From Ramlibacter sp. (GTDB taxonomy: Bacteria; Pseudomonadota; Gammaproteobacteria; Burkholderiales; Burkholderiaceae_C), in assembly GCA_025351615.1 (NCBI GenBank), contig JANXVP010000184.1:1-17322 (forward strand): 17,322 nt of DNA, given 5' to 3'. This document shows, one piece after another, positions 14,629-17,322 of this stretch. The translations under genes and the position numbers were made by a program. The number at the start of each line of letters is the position of its first letter. The first letter of the stretch is position 1. The notes under the pieces are model-generated. The model saw nothing but the letters and a program-made list of their open reading frames with translations. It was not told where the DNA came from and made no database searches.

Positions 14629-15189
14629 ATGGATCCAGGCTCTCTTCCCCATCTCACTCCAACCAACTCCCGCCGACGCGGCTTGCTTTACAGCGGCGTC
14701 GCGGTTGCCGCCGCGGCCGCCGGCGCAGGGTTCGCTTGGTGGAAATTCGAACCGGACCGGGTCGAGGAGTCGCCGTCGGCTGCCGTGGACGCTCTGTGGA
14801 GCGCCAGTTTCGATACGCCAAGCGGCCCGCCGCTGCAGATGCAGACGCTTCGCGGTAGACCCCTGCTGATTAATTTCTGGGCGACGTGGTGTCCACCATG
14901 TGTTGCGGAATTGCCGCTTATTGACGCCTTTTATCGTGAAAATCTGTCCAAACGCTGGCAAGTGCTTGGTTTGGCAATCGACCAGCCCAGTGCTGTACGG
15001 GCCTTCCTGGCCCGGATTCCGGTCAGTTTCCCGGTTGGTCTCGCGGGCCTGGAAGGGACGGAATTAGGAAAATCTCTTGGAAACGCCAGTGGCGCCTTGC
15101 CGTTCACTGTTGTCCTGTCGTCGAGCGGCGATGTGCTGCACCGTAAAATGGGCCGGTTATCGGCCGATGAACTCGCCGGCTGGGTCTGA
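14629..15189 (+). CDS. TlpA-family membrane-anchored thioredoxin-like protein
   Basis: A periplasmic thiol-disulfide reductase of the TlpA/ResA type, 186 residues. One N-terminal hydrophobic segment (about 19-38) follows a SRRRGLL motif (14-20), giving either a signal anchor or a Tat-like signal. The thioredoxin domain starts near residue 55. The active site is FWATWCPPC (83-91), with Cys88 and Cys91. The cis-proline is at LPF (Pro158). The central insert typical of TlpA/CcmG lies between the active site and GLAIDQPS. In related genomes this gene usually precedes aroQ and accB; here accB follows after 145 bp with no aroQ. The 3' half has visibly lower GC than the 5' half. Substrate is unknown; cytochrome c maturation or a general reductant role are possible. 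Confidence 0.88.
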   Translation: MDPGSLPHLTPTNSRRRGLLYSGVAVAAAAAGAGFAWWKFEPDRVEESPSAAVDALWSASFDTPSGPPLQMQTLRGRPLLINFWATWCPPCVAELPLIDAFYRENLSKRWQVLGLAIDQPSAVRAFLARIPVSFPVGLAGLEGTELGKSLGNASGALPFTVVLSSSGDVLHRKMGRLSADELAGWV

Positions 15190-15334
15190 GGGGTTGTTCC
15201 ACCAGTGCAGGCACACCGGGTCCCCGGGCACGCCTTGGCGGCAAAAATAAAAATGTAAATTAACGGAGGAAAATGAAAGTAAGCGTGAATTGAGGTAAAT
15301 TCGCCTTCCTTTCGAAGCATATGAGGGAGAGCAC
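15190..15334 (+). promoter_or_regulatory. AT-rich leader region of accB, probable promoter region
   Basis: The stretch 15241-15300 is far richer in A and T than the surroundings and contains two copies of GTAAATT (15255-15261 and 15295-15301). TTGGCG (15235-15240) with TAAATT (15256-15261) gives a 15-nt spacing, short for sigma-70. A GC-rich inverted repeat, CCGGG-TC-CCCGG, lies nearby upstream. The accB Shine-Dalgarno (GGGAGAG) is just before ATG 15335. The accBC operon is a known point of control in other bacteria, where AccB represses its own promoter; nothing here proves the same. Confidence 0.4.
15273..15293 (+). CDS. Six-residue mini-ORF before accB (possible aroQ start remnant)
   Basis: GGAGG (15265-15269) stands 3 nt before an ATG that opens MKVSVN and then a TGA. 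The spacing is shorter than ideal. AroQ proteins commonly begin MKVLVLNGPN-like, and aroQ usually sits in this position, so this could be the eroded start of that gene. With six residues this is weak, and chance is a fair alternative. Confidence 0.2.
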   Translation: MKVSVN

Positions 15335-15781
15335 ATGGATTTGCGCAAACTCAAGACGTTGATCGACCTGGTGTCGGAGTCCAACGTTTCAGAACTCGAA
15401 ATCACGGAAGCCGAAGGCAAGGTCCGGATCGTCAAGGGCGGTGGGGCCAGTGCTCAGCCATCGGCGCCGGTTTTCGCGTCGCCCGTGACGCCAGGACCCG
15501 CAGGTCCCGCTTTGGTGGGAGCACCAGCCGTTCCCGAGGTCCCCGCCGGGCACATCGTCAAATCGCCGATGGTTGGGACTTTTTACCGCTCCGCCAGTCC
15601 GGGCGCGAAAGGGTTTATCGAGGTGGGCAGCCAGGTCAAGGAAGGCGAGACCATCTGCATCATCGAAGCCATGAAGATCCTCAATGAGATCGAGGCGGAC
15701 AAATCAGGCACTGTCACCCGAATCCTGTGCCAGAACGGGCAGGCGGTGGAGTACGGCCAGGCCCTGGTGGTGATCGAGTAG
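15335..15781 (+). CDS. accB: Biotin carboxyl carrier protein of acetyl-CoA carboxylase
   Basis: Carries the biotin that AccC carboxylates and AccA/AccD use to make malonyl-CoA for fatty acid synthesis. The 148 residues have the standard order: N-terminal dimerisation part ([20 protein letters not shown]), an Ala/Pro-rich linker (about 38-70), and the biotinyl domain (74-148). The biotinylation motif EAMKI is at 111-115 with Lys114. The thumb segment [16 protein letters not shown] (77-92) is the form seen in true AccB rather than other biotinyl proteins. ATG 15335 has GGGAGAG a few bases upstream. accC starts 9 bp after the stop, the usual accBC operon. Confidence 0.97.
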   Translation: MDLRKLKTLIDLVSESNVSELEITEAEGKVRIVKGGGASAQPSAPVFASPVTPGPAGPALVGAPAVPEVPAGHIVKSPMVGTFYRSASPGAKGFIEVGSQVKEGETICIIEAMKILNEIEADKSGTVTRILCQNGQAVEYGQALVVIE

Positions 15782-15790
15782 CACCAGCGC

Positions 15791-17140
15791 ATGTTCAAGA
15801 AAATCCTCGTCGCGAATCGCGGAGAGATCGCATTGCGGATCCAGCGCGCCTGCCGGGAGCTGGGGGTCAAGGCCGTGATGGTGTATTCCGAGGCCGACCG
15901 CGAAGCCAAGTACGTCAAGCTGGCCGAAGAAGCTGTGTGCATCGGGCCGGCTCCTTCGCCGCAAAGTTATCTGAACATGCCGGCGATCATTTCGGCCGCC
16001 GAGGTGACGGATGCGGAGGCAATTCATCCGGGCTACGGCTTCCTGAGCGAAAACGCCGATTTTGCGGAACGGGTGGAAAAGAGCGGGTTCCAGTTCATTG
16101 GTCCGACCCCGGAATCGATTCGCATCATGGGCGACAAGGTCTCGGCCAAGCAGGCCATGATCAAGGCTGGCGTGCCCTGTGTGCCGGGCTCCGAAGGCGA
16201 GTTGCCCGACGACCCGGTCCAGATCCGCCGGGTGGCCAAGACTGTGGGCTATCCCGTCATCATCAAGGCGGCCGGCGGCGGCGGCGGACGCGGCATGCGG
16301 GTGGTCCACACCGAGGCCGCCCTGATCAACGCGGTGCAGATGACCAAAGCCGAAGCCGGTGCGGCGTTCGGCAACCCGGCTGTCTACATGGAAAAGTTCC
16401 TGCAGAACCCGCGCCATATCGAGATCCAGATCCTGTGCGACAAGCACAAGAACGGCGTGTACCTCGGCGAGCGCGACTGCTCGATGCAGCGGCGCCACCA
16501 GAAGGTGATCGAGGAGGCGCCGGCTCCCGGCATCGCGCGCAAGGTCATCGACAAGGTCGGCGAACGCTGCATCGCCGCCTGCAAGAAGATCGGTTACCGC
16601 GGCGCCGGCACTTTCGAGTTCCTGTACGAAGACGGGGAGTTCTATTTCATCGAAATGAACACGCGCGTCCAGGTCGAGCACCCGGTGACCGAGTTGATCA
16701 GCGGCATCGACATCGTCAAGACCCAGATCATGGTCGCCGCCGGCGAAAAGCTGCCTTTCACCCAGCGCGACATCACGCTGCGCGGCCATGCCATCGAATG
16801 CCGCATTAACGCCGAGGACCCTTACAAGTTCGTTCCTTCCCCGGGCCGCATCACGATGTGGCACGCACCGGGCGGGCCCGGCGTGCGGGTCGACTCCCAT
16901 ATCTACACCAACTACTTCGTGCCGCCCAACTACGACTCGATGATCGGCAAGATCATCGTGCACGGGGACACGCGGGAGCAGGCGCTGGCCCGGATGCGTA
17001 CCGCCCTGCTCGAAACCGTGGTCGAGGGCATCAACACGAATATTCCCCTGCACCGCGAACTGCTGGTCGATGCCAAGTTCATGGCCGGCGGAACCAACAT
17101 CCACTACCTGGAAGAGTGGCTGTCGCGGCACAAGCGCTAG
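15791..17140 (+). CDS. accC: Biotin carboxylase subunit of acetyl-CoA carboxylase
   Basis: An ATP-grasp enzyme that carboxylates biotin on AccB using bicarbonate. The 449 residues are full length and collinear with E. coli AccC. Visible landmarks are [14 protein letters not shown] at the start, [10 protein letters not shown] (79-88), Lys116, and Lys159 followed by the glycine-rich loop GGGGGRGM (162-169). Further on are RRHQKVIEE with Lys238, GTFEFLY with Glu276, and [14 protein letters not shown] (288-301) holding Glu288, Asn290, Arg292 and Glu296. All are at E. coli positions, so the enzyme should be active. It is directly downstream of accB in one operon. A pair of 81-bp repeats begins 7 bp after the stop. 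Confidence 0.97.
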   Translation: MFKKILVANRGEIALRIQRACRELGVKAVMVYSEADREAKYVKLAEEAVCIGPAPSPQSYLNMPAIISAAEVTDAEAIHPGYGFLSENADFAERVEKSGFQFIGPTPESIRIMGDKVSAKQAMIKAGVPCVPGSEGELPDDPVQIRRVAKTVGYPVIIKAAGGGGGRGMRVVHTEAALINAVQMTKAEAGAAFGNPAVYMEKFLQNPRHIEIQILCDKHKNGVYLGERDCSMQRRHQKVIEEAPAPGIARKVIDKVGERCIAACKKIGYRGAGTFEFLYEDGEFYFIEMNTRVQVEHPVTELISGIDIVKTQIMVAAGEKLPFTQRDITLRGHAIECRINAEDPYKFVPSPGRITMWHAPGGPGVRVDSHIYTNYFVPPNYDSMIGKIIVHGDTREQALARMRTALLETVVEGINTNIPLHRELLVDAKFMAGGTNIHYLEEWLSRHKR

Positions 17141-17147
17141 GAAAAAT

Positions 17148-17309
17148 GGCCCCCACGCTTGTGTCTTCGACCCGGCGCTGCACCCCGGGGGGGCGCAGGT
17201 CTCCTTGGGGCGGCCCGGCGCAGACCTGGGCCCCCACGCTTGTGTATTCGACCCAGCGCTGCTCCCAGGGGGGGGCCAAGTCTCATCGGGGCGGCCCGGC
17301 GGAGGCTTG
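17148..17309 (+). repeat. Two tandem imperfect copies of an 81-bp repeat
   Basis: Copy 1 is 17148-17228 and copy 2 is 17229-17309. Both begin GGCCCCCACGCTTGTGT and share GGGGCGGCCCGGCG near the end. By hand alignment they differ at 12 of 81 positions with no gaps. Copy 1 can form a hairpin around CACCCC/GGGGGG; in copy 2 this is weaker. Sequences starting CCCCCACGCT are, as I recall, common intergenic repeats in Comamonadaceae, so these are probably members of a dispersed family. The repeat fills the accC-prmA gap, and its GC-rich hairpins may affect read-through or mRNA stability. Confidence 0.85.
17301..17305 (+). promoter_or_regulatory. Likely ribosome-binding site of prmA, within repeat copy 2
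   Basis: GGAGG, 9 nt before the ATG at 17315. The matching bases of copy 1 read GCAGA, so the motif is specific to the copy next to the gene. Confidence 0.45.
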
Positions 17310-17314
17310 ACCTG

Positions 17315-17322
17315 ATGTTTGA
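17315..17322 (+). CDS. prmA: Start of a gene, probably ribosomal protein L11 methyltransferase PrmA (partial)
   Basis: The last eight bases read ATG TTT GA, giving MF and then Asp or Glu. PrmA of Burkholderiales typically starts MFEL and follows accC, and a GGAGG sits 9 nt upstream. The identity rests mainly on synteny because under three codons are visible. Confidence 0.4.

Noticed and set aside
15704..17131. A 475-codon minus-strand frame opposite accB/accC
   Set aside because: Mirror of the accC codon pattern; no recognisable motif, and accC on the plus strand is certain.
16858..17310. A plus-strand frame running through the 81-bp repeats, seeming to encode a 27-residue repeat protein
   Set aside because: The repeat period is a multiple of three, which keeps frames open, but the frame begins inside accC out of frame and the product has no protein-like composition.

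Overview
The window is typical high-GC chromosomal DNA of a betaproteobacterium, most likely Burkholderiales and probably Comamonadaceae. That placement rests on the protein sequences and on two local neighbourhoods (an esterase–RNB nuclease–TonB-like–aroE run, and a TlpA–accB–accC–prmA run). It is inferred from family knowledge, not from a search. Almost all of the window is core metabolism and envelope biogenesis. I see no phage, plasmid, CRISPR, tRNA or rRNA genes.

Layout. On the minus strand, 3891 down to 1 is an operon-like run: YqiA-type esterase, RNB-domain exoribonuclease, TonB-C-terminal-domain protein, and shikimate dehydrogenase aroE (cut by the window edge). Next is a 334-bp intergenic stretch (3892-4225) holding a 41-codon remnant of a response-regulator receiver domain, a stem-loop and the rodA promoter. 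On the plus strand, 4226-8401 carries rodA, a 3-hydroxyisobutyrate-dehydrogenase-family oxidoreductase, tldD and an unknown gene. After that comes a transcription attenuator (8455-8586) in front of DAHP synthase aroG (8623-9759), then an unknown gene (9845-10876) whose stop overlaps the stop of the convergent gene mpl. Minus-strand 13972-10873 holds an AlkK/DmdB-like acyl-CoA ligase broken by one frameshift, then mpl. Plus-strand 14019 to the end holds a conserved hypothetical gene, a TlpA-like thioredoxin, accB, accC, two tandem copies of an 81-bp repeat and the first codons of what looks like prmA.

The most interesting element is the aroG leader. It encodes a 23-residue peptide in which seven of eight consecutive residues are Phe, Tyr or Trp (FYAYFWFF). 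An 8-nt segment inside that small ORF is identical to the 3' arm of a strong intrinsic terminator just downstream, so it can pair with the terminator's 5' arm. This is the architecture of ribosome-mediated attenuation, here on the entry enzyme of the shikimate pathway. In enteric bacteria aroG-type genes are controlled by TyrR and by feedback inhibition instead.

Other points worth a look: a recurring -10-like hexamer 6-8 nt upstream of seven start codons that lack a Shine-Dalgarno sequence (candidate leaderless mRNAs, including the attenuator peptide itself); the decayed response regulator before rodA; absence of aroQ between tlpA and accB, where related genomes usually carry it, with an AT-rich stretch in its place; the frameshift in the acyl-CoA ligase; and an 81-bp repeat that supplies the likely ribosome-binding site of prmA.
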